Shown: positions 42,851-53,599 of the stretch, piece by piece
How positions within the stretch are numbered: position 1 is the first letter of the stretch
How the letters are laid out: each line of letters starts with the position of its first letter
Assembly (NCBI RefSeq): GCF_014839805.1
Contig: NC_051135.1
Location: 12,589,291 to 12,653,290, forward strand
Direction: 5' to 3'
Length of the DNA stretch: 64,000 nucleotides
DNA from: Manduca sexta
Taxonomy: Eukaryota > Arthropoda > Insecta > Lepidoptera > Sphingidae
The notes under the pieces: generated by a model
The model's database searches: none
What the model was told of the DNA's origin: nothing
The model's input: only the letters and a program-made list of their open reading frames with translations
Position numbers and translations under genes: made by a program

Positions 42851-43244
42851 TTATAATATATTTTTTAGAACTTTTTAAGAGGAACAATCCCGTCATATAT
42901 CGTTGTTGCATAACTTTAACCGTTTACGTAGCGCACGAAACGGACGCTCTCAAAACTAATAAATTGTCCCCGTTTTTGCAACATGTTTCATTACTGCTCC
43001 GCTCCTATTGGTCATAGCGTGATGATATATAACTTAGAGCACTCCACATACAAAGGGCTATTCAACACAAAAATATTTTTTCAGTTTGGACCGGTAGTTC
43101 CTGAGATTAGCGCGTTCAAACAAACAAACTCTTCAGCTTTATATAATAGTTTAGATATGTTATCCGACCTGCAGGAGAATGTACATATGTGCAGTATCTG
43201 AATTATAAACGAATATGTAGGCATTCAGAGAAGAATGTTGTAAG

Positions 43245-43410
43245 CGTTCAACCGCCATTTTCAAAAATATCAACCGCTTTTTCGCTCTATTTTAAAAATG
43301 AACCAGTCACAACGTTTTTTTACCCTTGTTGTGTTTTTGTTTTGATTTGTCCATTCTCGTAATCGGATTGGAGATTCAGATTGGAATCGTTTATTGAAAA
43401 CGACTGTTAC
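43245..43410 (+). repeat. Dispersed repeat shared with 23998-24095 and 51630-51775
   Basis: AACCGCCATTTTCAAAAATA, ATGAACCAGTCACAACG and TTGGAATCGTTTATTGAAAA occur in this order. Confidence 0.55.
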
Positions 43411-43438
43411 TCAGTAACCTAAGCTGTAATCCGTTTGT

Positions 43439-43592
43439 AGGAGGTCGCTGGATGCGGACCGCGGCCAATAGGTTGGAAATGTTTGGGAGAGGTGCAGGAG
43501 GTCGCTGGATGCGGGCCGCGGAGAATAGGTTGGAAATCTTTGGGAGAGGCCCATGTTCAGCAGTGGATATCCTGCGGCTGATGGTGATGATG
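43439..43592 (+). repeat. RTE-like LINE 3' tail with a 57-bp internal tandem duplication
   Basis: GAGGTCGCTGGATGCGG starts at 43441 and again at 43498; the second unit continues into CCCATGTTCAGCAGTGGATA and GGCTGATGGTGATGATGA. Frames on the minus strand over it are shadows. Confidence 0.8.
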
Positions 43593-43634
43593 AATCTGTT
43601 TGCACCCAAATAAGTAAATTGTTTTGTTTTATTC

Positions 43635-43855
43635 CAATCTATACTAATATTATAAAGAGGTAAGGTTTTTAACTTTGTTTGTATGGCCTAATCTCTGGAA
43701 CTACTGAACCGATTTTATAAAATCTTTTACTAATAAGAAGCAACATTACTCAAGAGAGTTATAACTTACTTTTTTCCCGGGAAAATATAAAGCAGGAATT
43801 TTATCACGGAAAATCTTTCTCAAGCGGGCAGAGCCGCGTGAAAATGATAGTATAT
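43635..43855 (+). repeat. Dispersed repeat of the signature family, intact copy
   Basis: TATACTAATATTATAAAGAG, CTGGAACTACTGAACCGATT, TTTCCCGGGAAAATATAAAG, GCGGGCAGAGCCGCGTG. Short, without coding sequence. Confidence 0.7.
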
Positions 43856-43859
43856 TATA

Positions 43860-44840
43860 ATTCAGCGGTTGTAAGCGATGTTTTTATATATATTTTTTAC
43901 ATTCAACGATACGATGACACACAACAAAATACCCTACGATTTCTAGCTGTCAACTAAAAACTTCCAAGTTGTTACAATTTTGCATTCGAACTTCGCAAGT
44001 GCTGTCTGGGACGCGGTAAGTTTTTAACAACATGCCGGCTTACTGAGCGTTAGAGTTCCAAAATAGTATACGATACGATAAAACACGGAGACGATTTAGC
44101 AATTTTTTTTTAAATTATGGTATTCTATAAACAACTTTCTGTCGTGGTGTTAGGCATGAAATTTCTTCGACAGCGCCATACAGTAAATATTTCAGCGGAA
44201 AATTATTTTTAATTATTATGACAACATGTATTCTATTACCCGAACATGACTCAATGGTACTAAAAAAATCATTAAGGTTATATGTGTTTCATTATCTTTA
44301 TTTTCCCAAAAATATTAAGAACTTCTTATATGTAGCCCGTACCTATAGCTACAATTGAAAAGTTACAGCATAGGAAATTGTATTAAGCATATATATATAT
44401 GTATGTATTTAGGTTATGTGTCTCTGGTGGAATCCTATTAATCTATAGTTACGATAAATCGTAACCATATCGTGTCGTAATGCCGCTTTACATTCTAATC
44501 CAAAGCTCGCTTCTCGGTAGTGAGTTGTCTAGAAAACAATTTTGTCTCGTAATAAAATTGTTGAACGAGAGTTATTTGTTTGGTAAATCTATTTCATGCG
44601 TTTTGTTGTGTATAGTGAGGGAATATTCATAGAATAACTACACGATAGTATATTTCTATTTTTTTTTATCCGATTTTTATTTTGGACTGACGCAATATAC
44701 TTCGCAGAAAGAATTTGGCTTAAGACCGACTCCTGCTTCCTCTTCGTTTGAGGAATCTGGTCAATTGTGGTTGACAATCTTTTAAAATGTAATTTGTATA
44801 ATCACTTTATGTTGGTACTAGTAAAAATGTTTTTATATTT
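43860..44840. other. Unassigned sequence upstream of tRNA copy 16
   Basis: No gene recognised. A TATATATATATGTATGTAT run is near 44390. Confidence 0.4.
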
Positions 44841-44898
44841 ATTGTTAAGTGAATGTATTTCATCATACTATAAGCGTTCTTTGGTTAAAACGATACAA

Positions 44899-44969
44899 GC
44901 ATCGGTGGTTCAGTGGTAGAATGCTCGCCTGCCACGCGGGCGGCCCGGGTTCGATTCCCGGCCGATGCA
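44899..44969 (+). tRNA. tRNA-Gly(GCC), copy 16
   Basis: Identical gene, plus strand, last of the cluster and 5.8 kb from the nearest copy. T5 and T6 runs follow. AAGTGAA (then TG) at 44847-44853, 52 bp upstream, in a flank otherwise unlike the duplicated copies, so the word appears to be independently conserved. Confidence 0.97.
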
Positions 44970-44974
44970 GCTCA

Positions 44975-45840
44975 TTTTTATTTTTTATATTTATGTAGTA
45001 TTTTCACACCTGTGTCCTCAATTAAATAAACAAGGGTGGAGCGTCACATTTTAAACTAACCAACGTCTATTTAGAAATAAAGGGACGCCTAACTAAAAAT
45101 GTTCATTATTATAGATACTACTCGAACATTGTCTTTTGAGTCTAAAATAAATAAAAATATTTAATAAGTTTTTTATTTTATAGAAATCTTTAAATTACAC
45201 AATTCTTTACGGTTAAATAATCTGATATTTTGAATAAACCTAACCGAACTTTGTCATAGTATAATAATCATAAGAATTTCAAATCACCAGTTAAGAATTA
45301 AATCCTTTGATATTTTTTAAGAATATTCTAAAACGTTTTTAATATTCTAATTTAGCCTGTACCCATTTTATGTGATTCAATTCAAATTATATTCAGCACT
45401 TATTCAAAAGTTATGTCCCAAGAGTGGAATCTAGAATATATTTGCGAAACCAAAGAGTTTTAATATTAAATAGAGCGGACATTGAGAAGACTGTCATACA
45501 AAAATTTTGCGCTCATGCTATAGTAACTCAATCTACTGTGAAATAGCAATACACCATAAAATACTTACGTAAAATACTTCATATTTTTTCGATATCGTGA
45601 TTTGCGAATTTTGTTACGTATATTAGGATATTTTCTGTAAATATTACGTTGTGATATCTTGTCCTACGAACATTTGAAATAAGACTTACTAAATGGTATT
45701 TATTACCAATTGTAATAAATTTAGAGCACACAGTCTTGATGTTCGGTCTATAAGCAATAGCACATTTTTAATGTTCATATTATCATATTTTCTGTAAATA
45801 TTACGGTGTTATATCTTGTCACACGAACATCATCAATACA
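44975..45840. other. AT-rich sequence with an internal near-repeat
   Basis: TATTTTCTGTAAATATTACG occurs near 45630 and again near 45786, each followed by TATCTTGTC.TACGAACAT, a direct repeat of about 50 bp spaced 156 bp. No gene. Confidence 0.5.
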
Positions 45841-45849
45841 TAGTATAAA

Positions 45850-46135
45850 ACAAAGTCGCTTTCTCTGTCCCTATGTCCCTTTGTATGCTTAAATCTTTAA
45901 AACTACGCAACGGATTTTGATGCGGTTTTTTTTAATAGATAGAGTGATTCAAGAGGAAGGTTTATATGTATAATAACATCCATTAAATAGTGGAGAAATA
46001 CTGTTATTTTGTTATGTTATACCCGTGCCAAGCCAGAGCGGGCCGCTATGTTTTTATATACAACGTTCACAGTTTTTCTGTAGTGTATTTAGTATCAGCA
46101 TTGCACCCGTGCGAAGCCGGGGCGAGTCGCTAGTT
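45850..46135 (+). repeat. Dispersed repeat with GCGAAGCCGGGGCG end
   Basis: CTCTGTCCCTATGTCCCTTT, AAACTACGCAACGGATTTTG, ATAGAGTGATTCAAGAGGAA, then two successive ends (CCCGTGCCAAGCCAGAGCGG and GTGCGAAGCCGGGGCGAGTC). Confidence 0.65.
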
Positions 46136-46497
46136 TCAAATAAGACCAAACATATTTCCAATTAGATATACCTTTGGAGCACAAATTTGGTCCTGTCCGG
46201 TCTGTAACTAACTATACTGTTTAACGTTGTTGGAAAATACAAATATTACAGTGTACATTTAGTATAATGGGGTTGCGTCTTTGAACATAAATATGTAAAA
46301 TGAACAAGTAAATTGTGACAACCGTGCCGCCATAGTTGCATTGTAAAAATGTATTATATAAACCTGAAGCTGTACGATAAATTACTACGTATTTTACCTC
46401 AGATATGAGATTTACTTTTGTTTCTTGTCTCTTTTTTGGCAAAGGTTAGAATGTGGTCGGGAAGCGGAAGGACTTTTTTATTGTTTTACTAGTTTTG

Positions 46498-46580
46498 ACT
46501 AGCGGCTTCGCCCGCGTGAAGTGGTTTTCCAGTAGAAAAGTCCCGATATATTTTCTCGGGATAGAAAGTAGCCTATAACC
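46498..46580 (-). repeat. Fragment of the signature repeat family
   Basis: CTAGCGGCTTCGCCCGCGTG, then CTCGGGATAGAAAGTAGCC. Confidence 0.6.
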
Positions 46581-46599
46581 TTCCCAGGGCATTCCCCTT

Positions 46600-47380
46600 A
46601 TAAAAGGGGACTTTTTATAATATGTATAAACATATGTTGTATGTTTTATAAATATGTTCATATACATACATGTGAATGTTTAGCTCGAAATATTGTAGAT
46701 TTATTTCATATAGATTTTAGCAACGCCGTAACTTAGCTATCAACTTTTTTCTTTGAAAAATTTTTTTTTTATTCAATGTCGTTTAATAAATGTTACCCTG
46801 AATACTCAACTAATGTTATCAGTTCAATACACAAAAGTAATTAGCTATTACTAAAATTAAAAGAGAATATATTATAATTAAAAGAGATTACACTTAAAGA
46901 TTTTAGGTTTTTGAATGACTGACAAATCTATTGTTTCGTTATGGGTACCCAAATTATAAACCTATCGGAATAACATTTCTTAGACCTTGGCTCGATTTTA
47001 ATAAAATAAAAACAATATGTATTTGTTTTGGGTTGTAACATATAGATTGCTGTCTAATTACTTTTCAAACAAGATGCGTTAGTGCACACGTTTTGTAATG
47101 TTTTGCTGATGCATACCAATGAATCATAATTACGAAATATATAAGAGACTAAACTGATGACGTATTCAATAATACGTGTTATTGAAGCGCACTAAATGTA
47201 ACTAAAATGCATTGTAACCGCGTGATACTATGTATGTAGGTATACTTATCAGTAGCGAAGGATGATATTTTTCGAAAGGGAATCTGTAGTTATAAATAAT
47301 ATGCATAAATGATGTCAGCAAATCGTTATTATGGTAATTAGATTTTAGATTAATTACGAATTAGAATCAATTGAGTTCTC
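46600..47380. other. Unassigned AT-rich sequence
   Basis: No gene or repeat recognised. Confidence 0.4.
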
Positions 47381-47384
47381 TATA

Positions 47385-47515
47385 CGAATTTTGAGGGAGG
47401 GTGAAGTACCAATCCGCACTGGGCCAGCGTTGTGGACTAAGGCTTAATCCTTCTCTGTAGTAGGGGAGGCTTATGCCCAGCAGTGGGACAGTATATAACA
47501 CAGGGCTGATATTAT
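47385..47515 (+). repeat. SINE family 1, 3' half
   Basis: GAATTTTGAGGGAGGGTGAA, CCAATCCGCACTGGGCCAGC, GCCCAGCAGTGGGACAGTAT and CACAGGGCTGATATTATT. Confidence 0.85.
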
Positions 47516-47519
47516 TATA

Positions 47520-48270
47520 TTAATCACGAATGGCATGTCGGCAGGCATTGCGTTATATGGACCATTCGAAACTGTTACTATATACATGTGCACGCTGAAA
47601 ATATTCAAAAAGTTCGCATATAAGTAGGTAGGTCATCCTTATGGGTTCTTAATAATTACCCATACAATTTACGGATTTTATGTCGACAGGAATTCAGGTA
47701 GTCATTTAAAATTTTGAGACTAATATATTGTATGCACATTTTGAACAATTAAATGACGATGTATCGTCCACCAAACTTCAATATATAATGTTTGCATATA
47801 TCTCCCTCTCACTATATCCCCACTATGTAGTAACATACGACACGAATATTTATCACAGTCGACCCTAACAATAACAAATGCTCGGATATAGACGATCAGA
47901 CGGTTTCTTTGAATGCATCGGATGCTGTCTCTGCGCTCGTTTGCCATTCCTTTTGTTTTCGGATTGCAATTTATTTTGCGACTAGTTTGGGTGTCTGGCT
48001 GTGTTTGGACGACAACGAATTTTTAGAGAGTAGGAGTAATTAAGGGTTGTTTTTGCAAGACAGCGACTGTCATTACGCTTACTGGCTAGTTCTGAAAAGT
48101 CAATTACTAAGCAGCATTAGTTTCAAGAATATTATGGGGCATCGATTCCCTCACTGGCATCATTGGTTTCCACTGTACTTTCTATGAAGACTGGCGTTTA
48201 TATGATGATTTTCATCCTTAAAGTAATGAAAAACGAACGTGACGGTAAGTAACAACTACTTTCGCTCTAT
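47520..48270. other. Unassigned sequence
   Basis: No gene recognised. The minus-strand frame at 47720-47947 has no known domain. Confidence 0.4.
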
Positions 48271-48274
48271 TATA

Positions 48275-48430
48275 GGGAGCTTTTGGAGAATTCCACCACG
48301 GTATCCTCTGCCTGTCGTAAGAGTTAGTATGCGTGGTGACGCCCAGGATGGATGGCAGCGTCGAAGGTGGGCCTCGCGCTGTTTTTGTCGCTAAAAGCGT
48401 CCTTCGGTGCTCAGGGGCTTCTGAGAATAG
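48275..48430 (+). repeat. Fragment of the R1-like LINE 3' UTR
   Basis: GGAGAATTCCACCACGGTAT, CTGCCTGTCGTAAGAG, GGATGGATGGCAGCGTCGAA, GCGTCCTTCGGTGCTCAGGG: colinear with 23140-23360 and internally deleted. Confidence 0.75.
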
Positions 48431-48539
48431 GAGACTACTGTTGTACCACAAGCCCATCTGTCTTCGCACAAACATAAAAAATGATTTCATAGTTTTAACT
48501 TTGTTATTGCAATCTACTCAATTTGAGGGTAATATGACC

Positions 48540-48640
48540 ATTGGCTAGCCTATCGCATGATGCGACGAAATACGCACAGCGGAAAGTGGTTGTACCAGTT
48601 TCGCCTCTGCCTACCCCTTCCGATATAAAGTCGTTAATAT
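48540..48640 (+). repeat. SINE family 2, 3' part
   Basis: GGCTAGCCTATCGCATGATG, GTTTCGCCTCTGCCTACCCC. Confidence 0.6.
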
Positions 48641-48719
48641 GTGAGTATTGCAATCTATACTCAGAAAAAAACAAATTGCACTTGTAAATAAAAGTTTGCA
48701 TAGTTTTTAAATCAGAACA

Positions 48720-49170
48720 GCCATTCGGATTTTATTTTTACGTGTCCTTTGAATTGACTACGGAACTTCAGACCGGATTTCCTTTGTTAGCGCGAATGGG
48801 AGTTGATAAAAATGTAGCTCTGATTTAGTGGATTTTTTTCCTTACAACGGTTTTACCATAGTTTAATGTATTTACAATGATAATTAGGTGTCGCGTACGT
48901 TGGCAACTTAAATTACTCTGTTGTCAACTCGCTGACTCGCCATTATAAGGCCCTATGTTAATTTTTACTATGTTGCAAAATTGTGATCTAAAAATATCAT
49001 GTTGATAAAATATTAAAAGACAAGATGAATGGTTCTGCTTTTATTTATCTTCCAAGATTCTTGAAATGATTCACTTACCAATCGTTGACGTAATATTGTA
49101 TCGTGTGCCTGGTATAACAAGTCTAAACAAGACAAACAGCGGTTTCATTAGAAAAAAACCTTAAATTTTT
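48720..49170. other. Unassigned sequence
   Basis: No feature recognised. Confidence 0.35.
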
Positions 49171-49174
49171 CATT

Positions 49175-49400
49175 GCCTAAGTATGCAAATGAGCAAGCGC
49201 TCCGCCTGATGATAAGCAGCACCCGCTGATCATGGCGTTATACAATTCCATGAGCTTAGCCAAGCCGCTGCCTACCGGGAGGTAAGCACTCTCAAGCCTC
49301 GTATAAATAATGATAAGTCATAACACTAGGAACACCGATGCAGGGAACTTATTCCATAGTTTGCACGTGCGCGGTAAAAAAGATCGTTGGAAGCGCAACG
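49175..49400 (+). repeat. Interspersed repeat with a conserved CTGCCTACCGGGAGG block
   Basis: CCGCCTGATGATAAGCAGCA, CTTAGCCAAGCCGCTGCCTA, CGATGCAGGGAACTTATTCC. A weakly similar stretch is at 56690-56830. Looks LINE-derived. Confidence 0.45.
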
Positions 49401-49469
49401 TCATAGAAAGTAAGTTTTTTTTTCTAACACTGATTTTATCTACCTTATTCTTTTTTATTTTTTTGTTAC

Positions 49470-49690
49470 ATGGGCATGGAAATCTTACCCTACTACACCT
49501 AAAGGTAAGTGGAAAGGGGTATAATATGTCGACTGACGAGAGATGATTACGCCCTGACATAATTATGTCGGCCTGTTGGCCTGTTGAAGCTGATCTCGGA
49601 ACGCGACATACTTACGTAGGCTACTATGGTGAGTTTTAGCACCTTGTGTACGGTGGTCGCTATTCAGGCGGATAAAAAATATATCCTACC
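49470..49690 (+). repeat. Interspersed repeat family Y
   Basis: CCTAAAGGTAAGTGGAAAGG, GTCGACTGACGAGAGATGAT, CGGAACGCGACATACTTACG, TATATCCTACCACTAGC; matches 61860-62095. Confidence 0.7.
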
Positions 49691-49734
49691 ACTAGCGAAT
49701 ATCGTGCTGCGCAGATTATATTCAACTTTACCAC

Positions 49735-49850
49735 ATACAAAAGACCGAGCAGCGTGGCCCGCTTTTGGGGAGGCCTATGTTCAGCAGTGGACAGTTGTAG
49801 GCTGATGATGATGATGATGTTTGTCATCATCATCATCATCAAAAGGACAT
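49735..49850 (+). repeat. RTE-like LINE 3' tail followed by its own microsatellite palindrome
   Basis: GGGGAGGCCTATGTTCAGCA codes LGEAYVQQW-like residues; the GATGATGATGATGATG tail is followed by TTTG and then TCATCATCATCATCATC, a perfect inverted repeat. Confidence 0.75.
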
Positions 49851-49969
49851 CTATATATTATATACAAAAGGATATCTATCAAAACATAACTGCTATAACA
49901 AACCAACTGTACATTCGAGTGGTTAAAGCCGCGGGCAGTATCCTCTTTATTTCCAAAATCCAATAACGA

Positions 49970-51130
49970 AATACACTTTTACTCTATTGTTTCGCTGAAT
50001 TTTCAAACTATACGGTTTACAGTTTTAATTGGACGTTGTGGTTGCTCAATGAAATACAATATTTGGTCGTTATAAATTATTTCTTGTTACAGTGTCTCTA
50101 AATTTCAATTTTCGAAACAACATCTACGTATCGACAGATGAAAAATTAATTGACTTAGGCGAAAATTTAAAAAAAAAAAAATTCACGAGGTTCTAAAAAA
50201 CCCAAAAAAATATGCTTATAAATATGTTATAAACTTAACGGCGAAAATAATGCCTAAGTCCATTCACTTTTACGCGGTAATTTATATTTAAATTGACAGC
50301 CATTTTATTCACTGACAATAATCATAAGTTACTGTTATTTTTGTCAAAAATATGACGTCTACGTAGCAACTTTTACGGCTTTTAATTTATCTGTGTCTTC
50401 TATAGTTCATATAAAAACTAGTTGAACGACAATCAAAGATGAGTTATTAAAAAAAAAACATTTGTTCTCACCACCCATGATAATCAATCAGTTATCTAAA
50501 TATAAACCGATGGCCTGGCAAATTGATGGTCTCTCGGGGGTTACAAATTGTCCCTCTTCCTCCCTGCGTCGCTTGAGTCATCGCCTCTCGAATTATCGGA
50601 TTAGTGATATTAATTGAGCCTTAGCGTGGACCTTTTGTTATTTTGTTTTTTTTTGGACATTGGTTCGTTCTAACTGCCAGTATCAATATTGGAGATAGAT
50701 GGTTGAATTAGGCAAATGAGAGTGAAACTTGTAATGGAAGGATACTACACACACTACAAACTGATTTTGTGATTTTTACACGAATCTAATCCTTATTAAA
50801 ATGTTGGTTATTGCCATGAATTTTAAAAATATATTTCTATTAAATAAGAGTGTCATTGTTTTATGTTTTCTCAATGTATAATTAAATTTGTTAATCATTA
50901 TTGTAGTCTCTATTCATCTTTACATCTACATTTATTATAGTTAATTGAGCTGAAAATATTTTATACCTGCATACGAATATTGTGAAAGAACTGACCAAGG
51001 TCATTAAGAAGTGACAAGCTCCTTAATTTCGGTCATTTAAAGTCTAAATTCGAGTATAAGCAATTCGTCTTTCGTTGATCGATGTATTTGGATTACTTAC
51101 ACTAAACTCAACATAAACTTGATAAAGGTA
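49970..51130. other. Unassigned AT-rich sequence
   Basis: No gene or repeat recognised. Confidence 0.4.
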
Positions 51131-51139
51131 GCAGGAACA

Positions 51140-51235
51140 CGTTGGATACAGGCTGCTTTCGACAGGTCTGTCTGGAAGACTTTGAGGGAGACTCATCTTC
51201 AGCAGTGGACTTTATGTGGCTGATGATGATAATAC
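51140..51235 (+). repeat. RTE-like LINE 3' tail
   Basis: ACACGTTGGATACAGGCTGC, TTCGACAGGTCTGTCTGGAA, TTCAGCAGTGGACTTTATG, GATGATGATAAT. Confidence 0.7.
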
Positions 51236-51629
51236 TCAACATAATATGATTAATAATCGCACTTGTGACGAATATTTAAGATTCAATCAAAAGCAACTAT
51301 TTACATTGGTATTAATGCTAATGAAAATCTTTATACCTTTGTATATATTCAAAATGGTTGGTCTTACGTCACAATGCATCGTTCCATTCCCATTAATGAG
51401 CTGATGGTTTATTTACTCTGTAGATCAGAGTTCAAAGCAGCGGCAATGCGGGCAAATGATGTTTGCTCTCCTAATTTGTAACTGAGTTTATGGTACATTA
51501 ATGTAAATTATTGTTAGGTTATTTACAAATTTTAGGTTATGGAAGTTTCGTTACTTTTGAAGTTTATGAAAGAATCTCATATACTTACGTTAAGGTTATA
51601 AATTTGATGTTATAAAATAAGTCTTGTTC

Positions 51630-51775
51630 TTTAACCGCCATTTTCAATAAATTTATCGCGAAAATGGACCAATCAGAACAAAGCTATTTTTGACATGCTT
51701 ACAAATGAGTTATTTTGATTGCTTCATTATTGGAATCGGGCTTTTTCAATCGTCAGATTGAAAAAACTGTAAATT
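51630..51775 (+). repeat. Dispersed repeat shared with 23998-24095 and 43245-43410
   Basis: AACCGCCATTTTCAATAAAT, ATGGACCAATCAGAACAAAG, AATGAGTTATTTTGATTG. Confidence 0.55.
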
Positions 51776-51824
51776 GATACAGGTCGATTATTTAATGCTG
51801 GCGCGTACAACACATTGACATGCT

Positions 51825-51851
51825 GCGTGTGTGTGTGTGTGTGTGTGTGTG
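51825..51851. repeat. (GT)n microsatellite, about 13 units
   Basis: Uninterrupted GT run after TGCTGC. Confidence 0.95.
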
Positions 51852-52270
51852 CAAAAACACGCCTGTCGTCATGGCTACGCAATACTCACGCATCAACAAA
51901 TTCATATATAGCGTGATGTTTCACAAACGCAAAAAGAAGAAAAAAAAAATGTTTGCATTTACGTAACCCTTTATAATAGCCTTTCAAATATTATAATAAT
52001 TTAATACATTATTTTAACATATTGTGTAAAATTATATTGGTTTGCGTACAGTGAACGTTCCAGCTTTAGTTAACCGATATGTAGTTGTATATACTTACAT
52101 AGTCTTTGTATATTCTAGCTATACCTACAATTGATACATTTTTACTGGGGTTTCTCTCGATATTGCAAGATTTTATCAAAAATCCAATTCCCATTATGTG
52201 CTCTGATATTCAGTACTTACCAATGTTTTCATTCAGAACGAGGTCTATGGGTGATAAATTATATAAATCC

Positions 52271-52580
52271 ACTTAAGGTGGTAGCTCAAGGTCCATTTTC
52301 ATACATTTTGTTTCGGCTTTAATCTGGGTAACTAAACAAGTATTGGCAAGTAAAGAATTTAAATTCACGTCTAGTTAGTGATAAAAATTTAATATGACGA
52401 AATTTTAAAGGCCGAAATATCCATGATTATTAATTATTTTTACGTTTTTCTTTCAACTGCGAGAACTAATCACTAACTAGACGTGAATTTAAATTCTTTA
52501 CTTGCCAATACTTGTTTAGTTACCCAGATTAAAGCCGAAACAAAATGTATGAAAATGGACCTTGAGCTACCACCTTAAGT
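52271..52580. mobile_element. Snap-back MITE with perfect 112-bp arms, TTAA-flanked
   Basis: Arms 52271-52382 and 52469-52580 are exact reverse complements by eye, with an 86-bp loop. TTAA lies 2 bases inside each end (52273-52276 and 52575-52578), so the element proper may start GGTGGTAGCTCAAGG with a TTAA target duplication, as for piggyBac-type MITEs. The flanking AC/GT then match by chance. No mismatches means recent insertion or strong self-templated repair. Confidence 0.9.
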
Positions 52581-52799
52581 TTCTGCATTTATCTTCAAAC
52601 AAATATCTCATGTTTACAAACTTTAGAATTTATAATACTAGAAAGATCTAAAAATACTAATTGATAAAAAGTATACTTATTTTAATATTGCGTTACTTAG
52701 GATAATTATATTGTATTTCTCACAGAAATTATTTTTTTCTTATTAAACACCAGGATGCTTAGACGTGTAAATTCATCCGTAATATTTGGTTAATTTCAG

Positions 52800-52877
52800 C
52801 TGCCATTTGCAAGTTCAGATATTCAGAGATTCTCCTGACTGCGGCGGTTCGTGGTACGTCTGCAAGCGGCCGGGAAG
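52800..52877 (+). CDS. Candidate internal exon, 78 nt, Cys-rich, gene unknown
   Basis: GGTTAATTTCAG precedes and AAG/GTATGC follows, a good acceptor and donor. The only sensible frame gives CHLQVQIFRDSPDCGGSWYV then CKRPG, with three Cys and a Trp. Length is 26 codons; both junctions are phase 2, so it could be included or skipped without shifting frame. GC content is well above its surroundings. No neighbouring exon was identified, and I do not recognise the protein. It lies 220 bp from the snap-back MITE. Confidence 0.4.
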
Positions 52878-52977
52878 GTATGCGGCCAACTTGTGGTTTA
52901 CGGAGTTGGATATTAATGCTATGCTAATTAAAATACACGAAATGCTGTTACATTGGATGTTACTATTTTACGTTGTT

Positions 52978-53278
52978 TTTACTGGTGGTAGGTCTCTCAT
53001 ATGTGAAAGTCTGCCTGAGTAGGGACCACTGCAATGTCTATTTCTGCCGCTAAACACCAGTGTGTAGTCATTGTTGTGTTCCGGTTTGAAGGATATTGTG
53101 GCCAGTGTAACTACTGGACATAATAAAATTTAACACCTCATGTCTCAGGATAGATGGATCAAACAATACTTTATAATTCAAGGTGTTGGATGGTTTTTCT
53201 ACTGTTTATGGGCGGTCCTATCGCATACCATCAGACGAATGGCAAGCTCGTCTCGTCAATCAAACCAATAAAAAAAAA
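52978..53278 (+). repeat. Interspersed repeat family Z, complete-looking copy
   Basis: TGGTAGGTCTCTCATATGTG to TCAATCAAACCAATAAAAAA, including GTTGTGTTCCGGTTTGAAGG and ACCATCAGACGAATGGCAAG. The CCATCAG here is part of the repeat, unrelated to the 7-8.7 kb cluster. Confidence 0.8.
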
Positions 53279-53339
53279 TGTTAAAATTATTTCTTGTGTT
53301 TACCCAAATGATAGATATGGGAAAATACCAGTTTAGTTA

Positions 53340-53410
53340 GGTTGCAATGTCCTCGAAATGTCGACAGAAAATTTAAAATATAAAAAACCACGAAAATTTC
53401 CGAAATCTAT
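53340..53410 (+). repeat. Penelope-like 3'-end scrap
   Basis: CCTCGAAATGTCGACAGAAA then ACCACGAAAATTTCCGAAAT, resembling CTTCGAAACGTCGGGAGAAA ... CCGAAAATT at the end of the element at 20292-21895. Confidence 0.5.
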
Positions 53411-53419
53411 TTTAAAACA

Positions 53420-53585
53420 CACTTCTCGTATTTATTCCCGAAGGGGTAAGCAGAGGCGCAACCAGGGCATTCATTTTACGCCAAGTGTGTTCCCTCCCAT
53501 GATGTGATAGAGGGCGAGCCTATCGCCATATCGAGCACAAATTTCAGACTCCGTGATACTGAGCAGAAAAACCCAAATGAATATT
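53420..53585 (-). repeat. SINE family 2, 3' part
   Basis: TTATTCCCGAAGGGGTAAGC, GCGAGCCTATCGCCATATCG, ACTGAGCAGAAAAACCCAAA. Confidence 0.75.
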
Positions 53586-53599
53586 ATTTTCATGCAGTT

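Noticed and set aside
53225..53240. CCATCAG words at 23.9, 53.2 and 58.8 kb as more copies of the regulatory motif
   Set aside because: They are the conserved end of interspersed repeat family Z (ACCATCAGxxGAAxGxCAAG), with different flanks from the 7-8.7 kb cluster.
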